DNA of 64,000 nucleotides from Penicillus capitatus (Eukaryota > Chlorophyta), in NCBI GenBank assembly GCA_965649825.1, contig OZ287699.1:496001-560000 (forward strand), given 5' to 3'. The notes beneath the pieces were generated by a model that was not told where the DNA came from, did no database searches, and saw only the letters and a program-made list of their open reading frames with translations. Below, piece after piece: positions 1-12,894 of this stretch (within the stretch, counting starts at the first letter, position 1; each line of letters begins with the position of its first letter). A program made the translations under genes and the position numbers.

Positions 1-435
1 CTCGTAGCGGGTGTCTTCGCTCTGTTCAGAGAGCGTCAGCGGCTTCGTCCACCAAAGATGATCATCTGCTTCGAAAGGAATGGAACCCGAACACGGCAGT
101 CCAGAATCGGGTAGGGTTTGGCTCTGGTGGCTGGAAATGGTGGTCATCAGCGACTGTCCGCTGTGATGTGATGCCAAACTCGACGCCTTTCTATATTTTT
201 CCTTGAGCATTTCATCCACTTGTTGCATATGTATGGTGCCTTGAAGTGAGCGTTTGAGTTCCTTGTAGAGCGGGTTGCTTTCCCAAGTGCGAGGAGGTAT
301 CGGGGCACTGAAATCGACACTCGAAAGAAATCTGGACAACAACTCCTCGGAGGAACCCCAAGCCGAACAACTCTCTTCATCCGAGAGGCGCTGACTTAAC
401 ACGCCAACTCTCCGGTTTGACTGCCTCTGAGGCAT
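1..435 (-). CDS. Partial unrecognised protein (5' end)
   Basis: A frame opens at an ATG whose first base is 435 and stays open for 145 codons to the window's left edge, so only the N-terminus is present. The product is Ser-rich and soluble-looking, with an Arg-rich start (MPQRQSNRR), a segment rich in Trp, Pro and acidic residues, and no membrane segment. I recognise no family. It lies 156 bp downstream of the starch synthase stop on the same strand, matching the tight spacing of its neighbours. An intron could be hidden in the open stretch. Confidence 0.5.
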   Translation of the reverse strand, partial: MPQRQSNRRVGVLSQRLSDEESCSAWGSSEELLSRFLSSVDFSAPIPPRTWESNPLYKELKRSLQGTIHMQQVDEMLKEKYRKASSLASHHSGQSLMTTISSHQSQTLPDSGLPCSGSIPFEADDHLWWTKPLTLSEQSEDTRYE

Positions 436-591
436 AACACGCTCGAAAAGGCAGCAAAACGGATGACACCTCTGTCCGGCGAAACAATGCCCGAAGCGAA
501 AATGAAAGAACCCGTCCACAAAAGTCGCAGAACGTGTTTAGAGAAGGGACGGTTAAGATGGCATCCGTAGAAGCTCATTATCGGGCAGCGA

Positions 592-2768
592 TCACCATTG
601 GTACTTGGCTTCGATCAGGACCTCGTGATAGCGCACGGCGACACAACTCCAGTCCAATTCCTGAACCATGCCACGCTGACGCAGCAGCCGGAACGACTCC
701 GGAAACTGATGGTAGGTGTGGAGAGCATGGCCGACAGCCACTCGCAGAGATTCCGACTGCGCCCACTCGAACGTCCATCCCGTTCCGCTCTCTTCAAAGG
801 GATTGAAAGGCTCTACCGTATCCCGAAGGCCTCCCACGGCATGCACGACAGGAACGGTACCGTAAGCAAGGGCATAGAGCTGTGTCAGGCCACATGGTTC
901 GAAACGCGATGGCATGAGCAACAGGTCGCATCCAGCAGTGATGCGATGGGCTGTGGCGATGGAGAATCCCACCCAGCTGCGACATTGCTCCGGTCTTCGG
1001 CGCTCCATCTCGCGCAAATCCTCTTCCAGATCTTCACGTCCCTTTCCGAGAAACACGAGTTGAGCGCCTTCGCTCATGAGCCAATCGAAATTGTCGCGTA
1101 TCAAATCGACGCCTTTCTGATGATCGAGTCGACCGATGAATCCTAGCAGGGGTACCTTTGGTCGGATGGGCAGACCCAGTTCTCTTTGTAAGGCGGCTTT
1201 GCATGTTGCTTTCCGATCGAGAGACGTCAGCGAGTAGTTCACGTAGCCATCTCGTTGGAGATAAGGATCGGTAGCCGGATTCCAGATCGCACGATCGATT
1301 CCGTTCACGATGCCGCGGAGTTTCCAGCTTTGGTCTCTCAACACAGCATCCAAACCCCAACCGCCCTCTTCTGTCTGGCATTCCCAAGCATACCCGTGCG
1401 AGACGGCAACGATTCTGTGGCTGTGAATCAGCGCAGCCTTCATTAGATTCATGTGCTCTCCGCCGGTCGGATCGCAGAGACGGAAGGCGTCCGAGTAATG
1501 GTCGGGAATTTCGAACAGGGGTAGCTCAGATAATGGCCCACGTCCCTGAAAAGCAATGTTGTGAAGAACGAAGAGCGATCTGGCATAGAGCAGTTTCCCG
1601 TGTTCTTGATAGTGTGCCTGAACATATCGCCCTCTGTTGATTTGACAGAGAAAGAGTCTGTCTAACTTTTAGGTAGACAGGGAGCAAAGCTGAATGCCAG
1701 TCATTGGCGATAAAGACAAGACTGGCGTCTCCATACACAACGCCGCCACAAGGAACGTGCCACGGTGTTTCCAGAGCTGCTTTGCAGAGCAGGGCACAAC
1801 GAAACGTCACATCAAGTCTAGATCCACCATACAGGTCGTTGCCTCTGTTGTGAAAAGAGGGATGATCGACGAACACAAAATCCACTCCATCTCTAAACGT
1901 GTGATAGTATGCCACCTGGGCAAGAAACGCAGATTGTCTTGGAAGGAATGGTCATTTGGTTCGTGCTTCGTGCAGGGCACCGAAAACACGGTAGTGCATC
2001 TGGATGCCCGTAAAAGAGGTTCCTGGATACGGTTGATAGCGTGGAGAGACGACCATGACACGATGTCCCAAGGCACTCAGCGACTTTGGCAAGGCACCTA
2101 CCACATCTGCCAGTCCACCTAATCCCAACCGAACCTGTGCTGTCACATCATACCGTTTTCTGTACCTGTCTTGGAATAGGGGGCACATTCTGCTGCAACG
2201 ACGACGATGTTGAGCGCCTCTTGCTCGACAGAAGGGACAGAAGCGTCCTGCGTCGATCCGAATGGCAGCTCAGGTCCTGGCTGAAAAGGCTCCTGTCCCT
2301 GCAGTCGCATGTGATAATCGATAACGAAACGATCCGATCGGTGGACTCCTTACGATATCGATAGGCTCACCCAGTGCGTTCAACCTGCTGCGAAGCTCGG
2401 CGTGCAATCGTTTCTTCACCTCAATCTGGTGAGCGTCAAATGCGTTTTAGACGTTCGTGGACGTCGACAGCGGGATCGTGTTTGACCTCCTGAATCAGTT
2501 CATCGTATTTTTGCTTCAGCAGACGATGCTGCGACGCCGGCGGTTCTCTCGATCGATCGATTCTTGATTCCACGCGTTGGTCTTCTCGAGACCGTGCGGC
2601 GATGAAACGATGACGCCGTTGGAACGATTCGCGGCGATCGGCATCGAATCGACAACGCGTCTTCGATCGGTCGTTTCTCTGCCATCGCGTCGTGGACCGC
2701 CCCGATCCCGATCGCATGATGCAAATCGCGTTTCTGTGGTTCCCGCCTATGAAACGACGTCGACCCAT
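592..2768 (-). CDS. Soluble starch synthase, SSII-like (GT5)
   Basis: Transfers glucose from ADP-glucose to alpha-1,4-glucan chains of starch. Visible from the N-terminus: an Arg/Ser-rich leader resembling a plastid transit peptide, a charged coil ([17 protein letters not shown]), then GT5 hallmarks: [20 protein letters not shown] (nucleotide-sugar loop), [43 protein letters not shown] and [20 protein letters not shown]. The end, AKYQW, matches plant SSII. The frame needs about six GT-AG introns; one (2119-2165) splits the KTGGL loop, and removing it restores the family alignment. The ATG at 2768 was chosen because it opens the basic leader in frame. Exons before residue 100 or so are less certain. 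The SSII rather than SSI/SSIII assignment rests on the C-terminus and motif spelling. Confidence 0.9.
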
Positions 2769-2861
2769 CGCAGAAAGGACGTTGATGTGACCACAGACAC
2801 CGTTGCTCTCGTCGCGTCAACCGAAACAGATCTCACAGAACAGGCGGTCCAGGAATTTCCC

Positions 2862-3988
2862 CTATTGCCCGATGTAGCCATGTTGGACGAGAAGCTCTCG
2901 CGCGGCATTGTTGATGTGACTAAAACGTGCAGGTCCCAAGAGCACACCACCGTACCATCGCGTCACGCACACCGCCACGTTCTGGACCTTCGTCACCTGT
3001 CACATCACCGCCATCTTTCGACGACGCATCCTGATTGATGTCCAGCACCTGCAGAAGGTGCAGCAGTCGTCCTCCCGCGGCAGTCTCTCCGTCATCGTCG
3101 CAGTCCTGAATGAACGCCTGCGTTGCCGGATGAACAATCCTGACAAGAGCAAAGATGTTACGCAGAAGAGAGCCGTCATCTTGTCCGACCTGTACGCCAG
3201 AATATTGTGTGTGGCGTTTCGGATCTTGTTGTTCGACAGAAGGTACTGCATCATGGTTTGCACTTCATCGACAGATGTCACATCACACAGATGCGCCTGG
3301 CATCACACGACTCTCTCTCTCCTGGCCATGGCGGAGGACGTCGACCTGAAAAGTCGATTTTCTTTCGGTAAACGGCTCTCCGTGGATGACTCTTTCCTTC
3401 ATCTCCTGCATCGCCTTGACCGTGTCCTCATTCTTCTCGACATTCGGCGCAGGAGATGGCGCTCTTGGACTGACTGGAGTTGGCTCATACAGCTCTGGGT
3501 GTTGCTGGATCCATTCGATGCACTCGTACAATACAGGTATCGCTAGAACAGCACATGGCGGCGCTAAAAGTCGTTTGATGTCTACCTGGACGGAAGAGTC
3601 CTGTCAGCTTTTGCAGCATCCATGTCCGCACATCGACATCCAGATGATGGGCGATAACGGAGAGACGTGGGCCCTCGTCCGATGGATATCCAAAAGGCAG
3701 CTGAAACTGAAGAACGATCTTGATGGTCGTCTCCACGCTCGGCACGTGAACCTGACAACCGTGGCAAATTGTACGCCACCCGACGACACTGTGCAGAATG
3801 CCGTCGGCATTGTGGCACCTCGCACCGTCGAACATCTCCTCGCTCAACGCGGAAATCGTCGCCAAAAATCGCTTCCAGTCCCGAGAGCTCTTCCTCTTGC
3901 GCCGCCAGATTTTCTACAGACGCACAGGGCAAGTCATAACGCCCTTATCAGCACTCGCCAGCAGCGCACGTTCTTTTTCTGCGTCCAT
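2862..3988 (-). CDS. IMPACT/YIH1 homologue (RWD + UPF0029)
   Basis: IMPACT/Yih1 proteins bind GCN1 and restrain GCN2 kinase during amino-acid starvation. A first exon (MDAEKERALLA) joins an RWD domain (EEELSGLEAIFGDDFRV, then IVLQFQLPFGYPSDEGP). A Pro-rich linker follows, then the UPF0029 core: GEPFTERKSTFQAHL, VQTMMQYLLSNNKIRNATHN, QDCDDDGETAAGGRLLHLL and NVAVCVTRWYGGVLLGPARF, ending shortly after INNAARELL. Five or six introns of 40-80 nt must be removed; the one after KSTFQ and the one after RLLHLLQ each restore the conserved reading exactly. The stop is 94 bp upstream of the starch synthase start, and the start is 65 bp below the next gene's stop. The assignment is secure; the intron inside the RWD domain is the least certain join. 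Confidence 0.88.
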
Positions 3989-4053
3989 TTTGGCGCGACA
4001 AGGGACAGGGCAGCCGATAAGCTGAATGTCCTTTCGAGGACGTCAGCGAACGA

Positions 4054-6173
4054 TTACATGATTTCATAAACACGTAGAATGACGCCGATCACGATGATAC
4101 AGAGCGCGCAGATCAAGGCGGCTCGACTTCGGAGCCATTGTTTGATCCTCTTGGTCACCTCGGAGCTTCTCTGTGCAAAGCCTGCTGCCTTGGCAAGCAT
4201 CTCCATCTGACGAGGACTCATGCCTCTCATCTGTCGCACAATCCCTCGAGCCTGTGCACAACATCCCTTGTGAGAATTCACGCGCATACATTGGCAGTGG
4301 TTCACCCGATCTTCGTCTGTGCACATTCCTGAACTGCGGACCATCTGGACGACGGTGTCTTCGTCCATGGACTGCAGCATCTTGAGTGTGTGATGGATGG
4401 TATTGGGGTCAGAAGTGAAGGAACTGGCAGTCGGCATCGAACCACTGGCCATCATACTCTGCATCGAAGCGATATCGTCTGGCGACATGTTCTCCATCAC
4501 TTTGCCCATCGCCTCCATCATATCAGGCGAAAGAGCAGGCTAACGACAGACGACCACATCTCTGAAGCATCTTTCAAAAGGACACCGTACGTTGGCAGTT
4601 TCCGTGATTGAAGGCGAAGCAGATGCTGTGCTGGATCTGGGATTGGCCTGAACAGCAGACATCCTGGGAAGACATGTCCAATAAGACCGCCGCCTGCTTC
4701 TCTTTGGCAGAGTCTGTACCGTTCCTGTGTCTGTCGTGCCATTTTCGGCAGGTTCTTGAGCTGGTCCGCATCCATGCGCGATATCGAATCCGCTGCTTTC
4801 TGCATAATCTCCGGTGTTAGCTTCAATCCCTGTCCATGACCCGCTGCCCGACTCAGTCGATCCAATTCCTCCTGCGACATGTTTTTCATCGACTCTGCCT
4901 GTGTCCTGACCAAATCTGGATTCGACTATAGCAATCCTCGAGTCACAAAGATGACGAGGCCGAGAGCGGTCTAACTTGAAACATGTCCGAAACGAGATCA
5001 ATGTTATCGGAATTCAGATGGTAGGAGGCAGAAGACGATCCTGCAGATGGCGCCGCCGTTTCTGACTGACTGGCATTGAGCTTCTTTGCCAGATTGGACA
5101 TTTGCGTCAGGGTTTCTGGATCCGCATCCTTCATGGCAGAGTGGGCGGTTCTCACCATTTCTGGACTGACATCCAGTCCTGTCATCTTGCTCATGTGGCA
5201 AATCTCCTCATCCGTCATGTTCTCAACAGCCTCGGCCGATCTTCGCCAGGCCTCGGTCTCATGGTCGGTCACTCCAGGAGACACCTGAATCTCAGATGCA
5301 CTGCGTAGGTAGGACAGCAGGACCGACGGAACTGACCTCTTCGACCGGGATCTCTTCAACCGTATCGACCCCTGTGTTGTCCTCTTTCACTGGGGAAATT
5401 TCCATTTCGGCAAGCTGCCGAACAACTTCATCGATTTTCTGTTGGATCAATGCCTGCTCGGTGGCATCTCCTTCCTTGAGTTGCAGCGTCTGCTTGAGAT
5501 CCGACAGCGCTTCTGGATACTTCTTTCGGTGCATGTAAGCCTGGCCTCGACGATAGAGTGCCTTCACGTTCGTTGGGTCGTCTGATCAGGGCAGAACGAA
5601 GACATTGTTGATATGGATCTCCCGATCCAGAACGTCGTCCCTTACCTTTCAGCACTTCCGCACAGTATCTGATGCATTCGGTATAGAGCTCCAGTTTCAG
5701 ATAACACATGGCCATGTTGAGCAGACAACTGACGATCAGTTCGCTGCTACGCTTGTCAGCACAGAGCGTGAGATTATCCCGAGCGCGCTCATATTTCGCA
5801 ACCGCAGCCATATAGTTTCCATTCTTGAACAGTGTATTCCCCTCATTCTTGAGTGACAGCGACGCCTGTTTGCCAATGACGTGACCATGAGGAGAGTTAA
5901 GTGTGAGGATGCCAACGTCGTAGGCGTAAGCTTGTCTTGCTTGGACAGTGGAGCTGATGGAGGGGAGGGAAGATGGATCCGTATTCTGCATCTTCTTCTC
6001 AATTCGCTCGATTTCGGCAGGAGACATCGTCGACATGCGTTGCTGCATGCGCTGCATAGCCGCCGGAGAAACATTGCCCATCTGATTCTTTATCTGCGCC
6101 AACTATCGGCCACAACAACACCGTCTGAAGCAACGGAGACGTTGTTGTCCTGGTATACCTGTTCGGGAGTCAT
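4054..6173 (-). CDS. OEP61/TPR7-like tail-anchored TPR protein
   Basis: Resembles plant TPR7/OEP61, a chaperone docking protein on the ER or chloroplast envelope that binds Hsp70 and Hsp90 C-termini. Order: Met-rich N-terminus (MTPEQ, intron, LAQIKNQMGNVSPAAMQRM), TPR units (LSLKNEGNTLFKNGNYMAAV; LNMAMCYLKLELYTECIRYC; VKALYRRGQAYMHRKKYPEA), then repeated Met-rich blocks of the form NMS-x-EE and DADQLKNLPKMA, and a basic flank plus one hydrophobic segment (LICALCIIVIGVILRVYEIM) ending the protein as a tail anchor. About nine short introns; several are in frame without stops (for example the one before ASLSLKNEGN), so a naive ORF would include false residues. The start at 6173 comes from a five-codon first exon. 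Confidence 0.82.
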
Positions 6174-6934
6174 GCGACTCTACAAAAGCAAAAGTGAGCG
6201 AAGGCGTGTGCAGGCAGAGGTGGACCATTTGTTCCATTGCGAGTTTTTGAAGACGTCCGTCCATTGCGACGATACACGTTCCAATTCTATACGCTCTCAG
6301 ATGTTGCTCGGACTCAGCAGCGATATACGCGTTAGATGGGCAAATAACGAAGGCGTTTTCATCGAAACGGCGTCACTTATCACTCGTACCTATCTGATCT
6401 GGAGCGCTCTCTGCATTGTCTTTTCTTCCGGAGGAATAAAACACACTAAACTTCTCACCAATGCGCGAACAGTATTGCGAACAAAGAATCGACGCTATTG
6501 AGCAGGAGACTGTCTGCCAGTTTCAGTCCGACTTGGATGGCTGATCTCGGCGTCAGTGGATACCGCGATCTCGATGGTGACGTCTTCGCAGCACGTAACA
6601 ATCGTACCGCCCAGCCGAAGTCTTCAATTCGAAGACGATCAGGCTGCTCCTGTCCCACGGATCCGATTTCTAGAAGACTATTTTCGCAAGCGAGAAGAAA
6701 CCGTCATCAGATGACGCCGAGTACACTTGACTCTCAAGGGCTTACCAGATTCCGGCACACGAACACACCTACCATTCTGGGCAAGAAGCTGAGAGATCAG
6801 ACGAAGAGGTGGATAGCGGAGGCAGCTGCATGTCGAAGAAGTCGTACGCATTTGACAACAGTCCCGTCGACCTGATCCATTATCCCATTTCCATTCCTTT
6901 CTTTGTAGCAGAGCCGCTTAAGCTCCATGCAACG
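6174..6934. other. Intergenic stretch with a weak plus-strand coding candidate
   Basis: Probable shared 5' region of the TPR gene (minus) and the Pmp-like gene (plus). From an ATG at 6461 there is a 26-codon charged frame (MREQYCEQRIDAIEQ), and from about 6600 a second frame reading LQFEDDQAAPVPRIRFLEDY that stops near 6715. They could be exons of a small unrecognised gene, but I could not find a clean splice joining them. No RNA gene or repeat seen. Confidence 0.3.
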
Positions 6935-9900
6935 ATGGTGCACTTGTGGAGGATCATAACGGTGACAGCAGCGCTTCTTTTGCTTCCATACGTTCGATCA
7001 AATGGCCTACGTGGCGACCCACACGAACTCACAGGTATCTGACAGTCGCAATACACAATGCGAAGAGTGCCAACTCGTAAGATGTTATCGACGCGGGTGG
7101 TCGACTCGAGTGTTCTTGTGGTTGTATGACGCTGCTACGTCGTACTTAGAGACAGTGCGTACAACGCGACGCTGTCGCGTTCACGTGTCCTCTCAGCAAC
7201 GGTCGGCAACATCCGTGCACCTGTGTAGGGAAAACACCTCGGCCGAAAAGCAATGTTGTACAAAGAGACATAAAGGACACTAGCTTCGTCAAATCGGTAA
7301 GCGCCGGGCTGTTTCGAGCGTTTTCGTGAAATCTCTTCGTTGCCTGAAGTGGGCATCGAAGAAGAGTCGCCAACTCAGGCAGCAGGGCAACAGTAAACGC
7401 ATGCCTTTCCATGCCGATCGGGTAAAGCTTCTTTTTCTGTCACAGACGACAGATGTCGAGAGTTGAGAGAGACCTTCTATAATAAAAGACGTGGGTCATG
7501 GATTGTCACGGAGGCAGTGGAGACGTATGGAGGACTCTCTGAAGTCGTGAAGTGCACTCGAGACGACGATACCGTCAGGATCGCCGAATCGATAGCTTCT
7601 CTGGAGCTTCAGGAGACCATCATGATCCCAAAAACCATCACCATTACGACAAGCACAAACGTCAAATCACATAGAGATGACACGGACCAGCTGGTTGTAC
7701 AGAAGACGCAATTGACCTGTCCAGACGAACAGAGTGGCGTGTTTGACATCAGGTATGCGTTGGGTGTGGCATCCTGGCTGACATACCGTGAGCATAGGGC
7801 TTCTGGTGTTGTCCTGGAGAACCTCATCATCCAGGACTGCAACATGATCAAAGGGGCAAAATCGCCGATCACTGTCCGAGGCGCCGGCAACATCACACTA
7901 GTGAATGTGGAATTCAGAGACAATCAGCATGCGTCTGGCAATCCTTCGGCGCTGTCTTTTACAAAGGCGGCTAAATCTTCATTGACGATGATGGATGTAG
8001 TTTTCGAGGGGAACAATGGTGGGTCTGCTGTGGTGAAGCTCCCCCACACAGTCGAGATGGCACATGTCACAGCGAACCGTAACAGAGCAAAGACTGCAGT
8101 GTTCAAAGTTCCGCCACAATCCAACACGTCCATCGTGCATCTTAACGCTGTCGACAACAACGCGACCGTCATGAGTCTACAGAACGCATACCTGTCTCTG
8201 TCTAGATCTCTTTTTGCTGGCAATAAAAACTCAGAGAGTACTGGCGGCGCTCTGCGGATCACAGATGCTTCCACGGTGACCATCTTGGACTGCCACTTCG
8301 AAGGCAACGAAGCGAACGATGGAGGGGCACTCTATGTCACCGACTCAAATATCGCCCTGGTGAAGACGGTCTTCAAGAAACAGAAGGCCAGTAATGACGG
8401 CGCCGCCTGTTACTTCAGTGATGCCAATGCGACTGTGACAGCGTGCACCTTCGAAGAGAACGACGCAAAGAACGATGCAGGGGCGATTCGTGCAGAGGGA
8501 GGACACCTGTTATGTCAAAGAACAGAGTTCCTAAGAAACGCCGCACAGAATACGGGTGGATGCTTCAAGCTCGATCGAAGCAAAACGGTCCTCAAAGAAT
8601 CGAGCTTCATTGCAAACAAGGCTATCTTCGGCGCCGTATTCCGATCAGAGAATTCGATCAAGACGAAGGTATTGAGATGCAAGATTGAGGACAATGCTGC
8701 CGAGAACACAGGCGGCGCTTGTGCTTTCGATGCCGACATCTTCACGATCGCAGACTCCGAATTGAGGAACAACAGCGCAGCATACGGGCCTGCCTTGTTT
8801 GCTCAGAAGTCGAAACCGGGATCGAAGATTGTGAACACCGTGTACGAAGAGAACCATGCGACGCTCCTCGGAGGAGTGGGTCTTCTCGACTTCGGAAACC
8901 TGACGCTGCACAACGTCACCTTCACGAGGAACCGTGCCTATCTGGGAGGTGGATTCTACTTCCTCCATATGCACGTGATTGGATCGGAGCTCGTCTTCAC
9001 CGAGAACAGTGCTTCGGAGGGCGGGGCATTCACAGCGGTCGAATCAAGCATCCGCATCCGTCCACGCAGCCGATCTGCCTTAGGGACCGCCTCTTTCGGA
9101 ATGAAAGCCGTTGGGAATGTTGCGAGAAACGGAGGAGGGGTAAGTGCTGCACTTTTGATCGTTTTTTGAGTTGTGGTCGACAGGCAGTGCAAGTGGACAA
9201 TGCAACCATGCTCATCAACGAGGGAGCGTTTGTGAACTGTTCTGGAGTCGAGGGTGGAGCCATCAGAGTATTGGGAGGGGCGCTTGATGTCCGCATCAAG
9301 AACACTGTGTTTTCAGGCAACAGTGCTGAGGAATCGGGCGGAAGTGTCTATGCAAGGGCAGATGATGGCAGTTCTACCAGTCTCAGCTTCAAAAACGTCT
9401 CATTCCGCAGAAGTGCCTCGGCACAAGCTGGTGGCGCGTGCTATCTGTCATCCATCAACACGACGATCAGAGACTGTGACTTTCAGGAGTGCAGTTCCAT
9501 GTATGGAGGTGCACTCTTGATGCGAATGGGGGCAGTTGCCAAGCATGTCGTGAAGATCACCAACTCGGCAATTCATAAGAACACCGTTACTGACAGTGGT
9601 GGTGGGATTTATGCATCGTCAGAAGTCTCTGTCTTCCTGGAATCGACGAACATCACGAACAACGAGGCTCCACAACGCCATGGAGGTGGCATTGCTGCTG
9701 ACAATGCCCGACTGTCATTGACGACTGTGACGATCGAGAAGAACGCAGCCCAGGAAGGCGGCGGAATTGCTGTCCTAAATGGAGCTATGATTCGCATTCG
9801 TAATACGAAGATTTCTCAGAACTCTGCCAAACACGGAGGCGGAGTTTTCATGCACAACATCACAGATGCCAAGATTCAGGAGACGCAGCTCAACAGGAAC

Positions 9901-12894
9901 AAGGCCGATGGAAAAGGAGGAGGCGTGCTGTTCCAGGACACCCTCTGTGAAGCCAGTCACGTTCGTTTTGGTAGAAACAGAGCGAGAGACGGAGGAGGTC
10001 TTGCGATCGATCAGACTTCCCGTGTGCTTTGCAGCAAATGCAACTTCGTCAACAATACGGCCAATGAAAATGGAGGCGGTATCCATGCAAAGGCCGAAGC
10101 GGGCAGCAGTAACGTCAGCGCGCAGTTGGACGGGTGCGAGTTTTCTGGCAACAGCGCGATATTCGGTGGCGGGATCTACAGCCGGAAGCTGACGACGCAT
10201 CCAGAAGACAGAAATACCTCCTACGAAGAACAGAATGCGAAAACCCAAGGCATTGTGTTGATCAACGCCTCCTTTTCTGGCAATGCAGCAAAGAAAAATG
10301 GATCCGCTGTGCACTCCAATCATAAATCCTTTATTTTTATCTCTTGTCCCGTCTCTGCGACAAACACATCACTGCATTCCATGCTAAAGCCTGAAGACCT
10401 CAAATCTCTCAGAGAAAACAGTCATGATGAAGAGACGTGTCGCAAAGAAGTCATTCGAGGCAACAACGAATCAGCTGCCTTCACGACATACGTCAGGAAG
10501 ATTGAATTGGTCGGTGATGGATTGACGCATTTGAACTCCAATGTCTACCGACTCTCCGAGATCGTGTCGGGAAGTGTTCTGTCACCGATCACTGTGATTC
10601 CACTAGATGACTATGGACAGTTCCCTGCCCTATCTCTCAAAGACGATTTGAGTCCTAAGCTCAAGGGCGACCAGTTAGTCGGAGGCGTCTTTGCTGCGAG
10701 TCTGAATGAGAATGGCAGCTATTCCTTCTCGGGCATCCGGACGAATGTGATGAAGCCTGGCGAGAATCATCTCATCGTCTCGTTTCCCGATGCTGACGAA
10801 TTAGAGAACTTGACGATTCTGGTGAAGGCGAGAGAATGTTATGTGGGTGAGATGCAAAGACAAGATGGTGTCTACTGTGAGGAATGCAGTTCCAGTTCAT
10901 ACACTTTCTCTCCAGAAGACTCGACATGTTCTCCATGTCCTGAAAACGCCAACTGCACCGGAAGCTTCATTTTTCCGCAGAGGGGTTACTGGCTGAACTC
11001 TCCCTGCCACAACCGCACCGTCGAATGCCTGAATCCAGAAGCTTGTGACGGAATAACGCAAGAAGACATTGCCCTCGCTTTTGAGGTTCGCAGCGATCAG
11101 CTCTATCAATTCACAGAACAACTGGAGAAGACATGTCCGGTGACCGAGATCAACCAGACAGCATTCAAACAACTGCAATGCAGAGAGGTGCGCCAAGAGT
11201 TGTAGACATAAGGAAGAGATCAAGCACGTGCATTGTACTCGGCATCTAGGGATATGAAGGAGTGCTGTGTGGCCAATGTTCTGAAGGTCATGGTCTTACA
11301 TCGGTGTACACATGTGTCGATTGTTTGCCTGAGCCAGCACTCATTCTGCTTCTGTTATTGGCTGCTGGATGGATCTATATTGTCGCAGTCATCACCCTCC
11401 ACGGCAGCCGCATCAAATCCAGGGCACTGCTGAAGGACGTTATCTCCCAGCAGAGCAACCAGGGATCGGTGAAAATGGTCCGTCGCTGTTCTACGATGCG
11501 AGCGGATTCCAGGAGAAGTCGACGGAGACGATCAGAGAGCGGTTCCCAACCGTCAGGATCCGAATCGACAAACGTTGAGGTTGTTGTCAACCTGAACTCG
11601 GGTGACAACATCTATAAAGAGAGAGAAGCGCTGCTGGCGAAATGGCAGATGTGTGAGATCATTAAGGCACGTCATGACGTCTGCCCTAACCCTCCAATGT
11701 TGCTCCCATGGTATTGCAGATCGTTGTGAACTTTCTGCAGGCCACCTCTGTCGCTGTCCTTATCAACGTGGAGTGGAAGCAATACATTCTGCAACTCTTC
11801 CGTGGCTCAGGTATGTCAAACGTCGCTATCATGCACGAGCGACATGCGCTCTTTGGTTGGCAGATTTGGCGAGTGGTGCGACGGTGGAGGCTGTCTCCAA
11901 TGCCATACATTGTCTGAATCCCCATTCCGTTTCGCATCCCAGTGTGACAAGTACACTGACAGTTCTCTTTGGGCCCTTTCTGATCGCCACGACGTTTGCC
12001 GTCTTCTACTTTGCGATCGTGATGGCAGGCGCCATTGACAGGAAAACGGCAACGAAGCATTTTCTTCTGAGCTTCTTCGCCATCCTGTACTTCAACTATT
12101 CCAACGTTACAAGGCAGAGCTTAACTGTCTTCCTCTGCATCGGCGTGCCGGGCGACGATTTCGCCGACACCGATTCCATGCGATATGTCTGGGCACAGGA
12201 TACATCGATGGAATGCAAAGCGGGGCGGCACAGAGTACTCATTGCTATTGCTTCCTTATTCATTGGTGTTATTTCTTTCGGATTCCCTATCGCTTGCTCT
12301 TTTGTGCACTATGCCTACCAGCACCTGAACCTCGATTCCTCTGGCAATCTCTACGATGTCATGGGATTTATGTTTCGAGCCTATGACACCACCTACCCCT
12401 ACTGGGAAAGCCTCATTATGCTACGCAAAGCCTGCCTATCACTCGTGGCCGTTTTTTCCTATCGTCTTGGGGGGACAACTCAGGGTCTGTTAGCATCGGC
12501 TATGCTGATTACCTGCCTTTTCCTGCACACTATGTGCCGGCCTTTCAGAGATGAATTCAGGGATCTCAACAAATACGAATCCTACTCGCTCATCGTTTCC
12601 TGTATGACGTACCTTCTCGCTGGCTTCTTCGTAGATGACAGGGCTTCCGAGGTGGTAAAACTTCTTTTGTCTGCCTATCTTATGGTTATGATTACGGGTT
12701 TCGTTCTGCTGATGTTCTATGTTTTCATCAAAAGCACAATTTGGTTCATGGAAGCGGATTTGCAAATGGTTAATGTTGAGCTTACCGATGCATCCCTCGT
12801 TGCGTTGGTGCTCTTGTGGGCTGCGTATCGTACGGGGTACAAGAAACCACCTCCATCGCAGGCTGCAGAATGCGAAATGTCAAATGTTACATAG
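6935..12894 (+). CDS. Pmp-repeat beta-helix surface protein with multi-pass C-terminus
   Basis: A giant predicted cell-surface protein. The ATG at 6935 gives a classic signal peptide (hydrophobic core TVTAALLLLPYV). From about 7450 a long ectodomain carries dozens of GGA(I/L) and GNxA motifs spaced 20-30 residues apart, the pattern of chlamydial polymorphic membrane protein repeats and right-handed beta-helices. A Cys-rich segment follows (CEECSSSSYTF, CSPCPENANC, CGQCSEGHG), then about seven hydrophobic helices beginning LILLLLLAAGWIYIVAVI and running to the end. Introns after NGGGV (about 9140), after QCRE (about 11190), near 11670 and near 11810 connect the frames. Exons between 7025 and 7450 are unresolved: the gap is far longer than a usual intron here, so one or more exons may be missing from this model. 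Function unknown; adhesion or sensing is only a guess. Confidence 0.75.

Noticed and set aside
4250-4330. GTGCACAG direct repeats bounding a segment of the TPR gene as an intron
   Set aside because: Removing the segment bounded by the repeats breaks the frame; a 54-nt in-frame intron starting further in is preferred.
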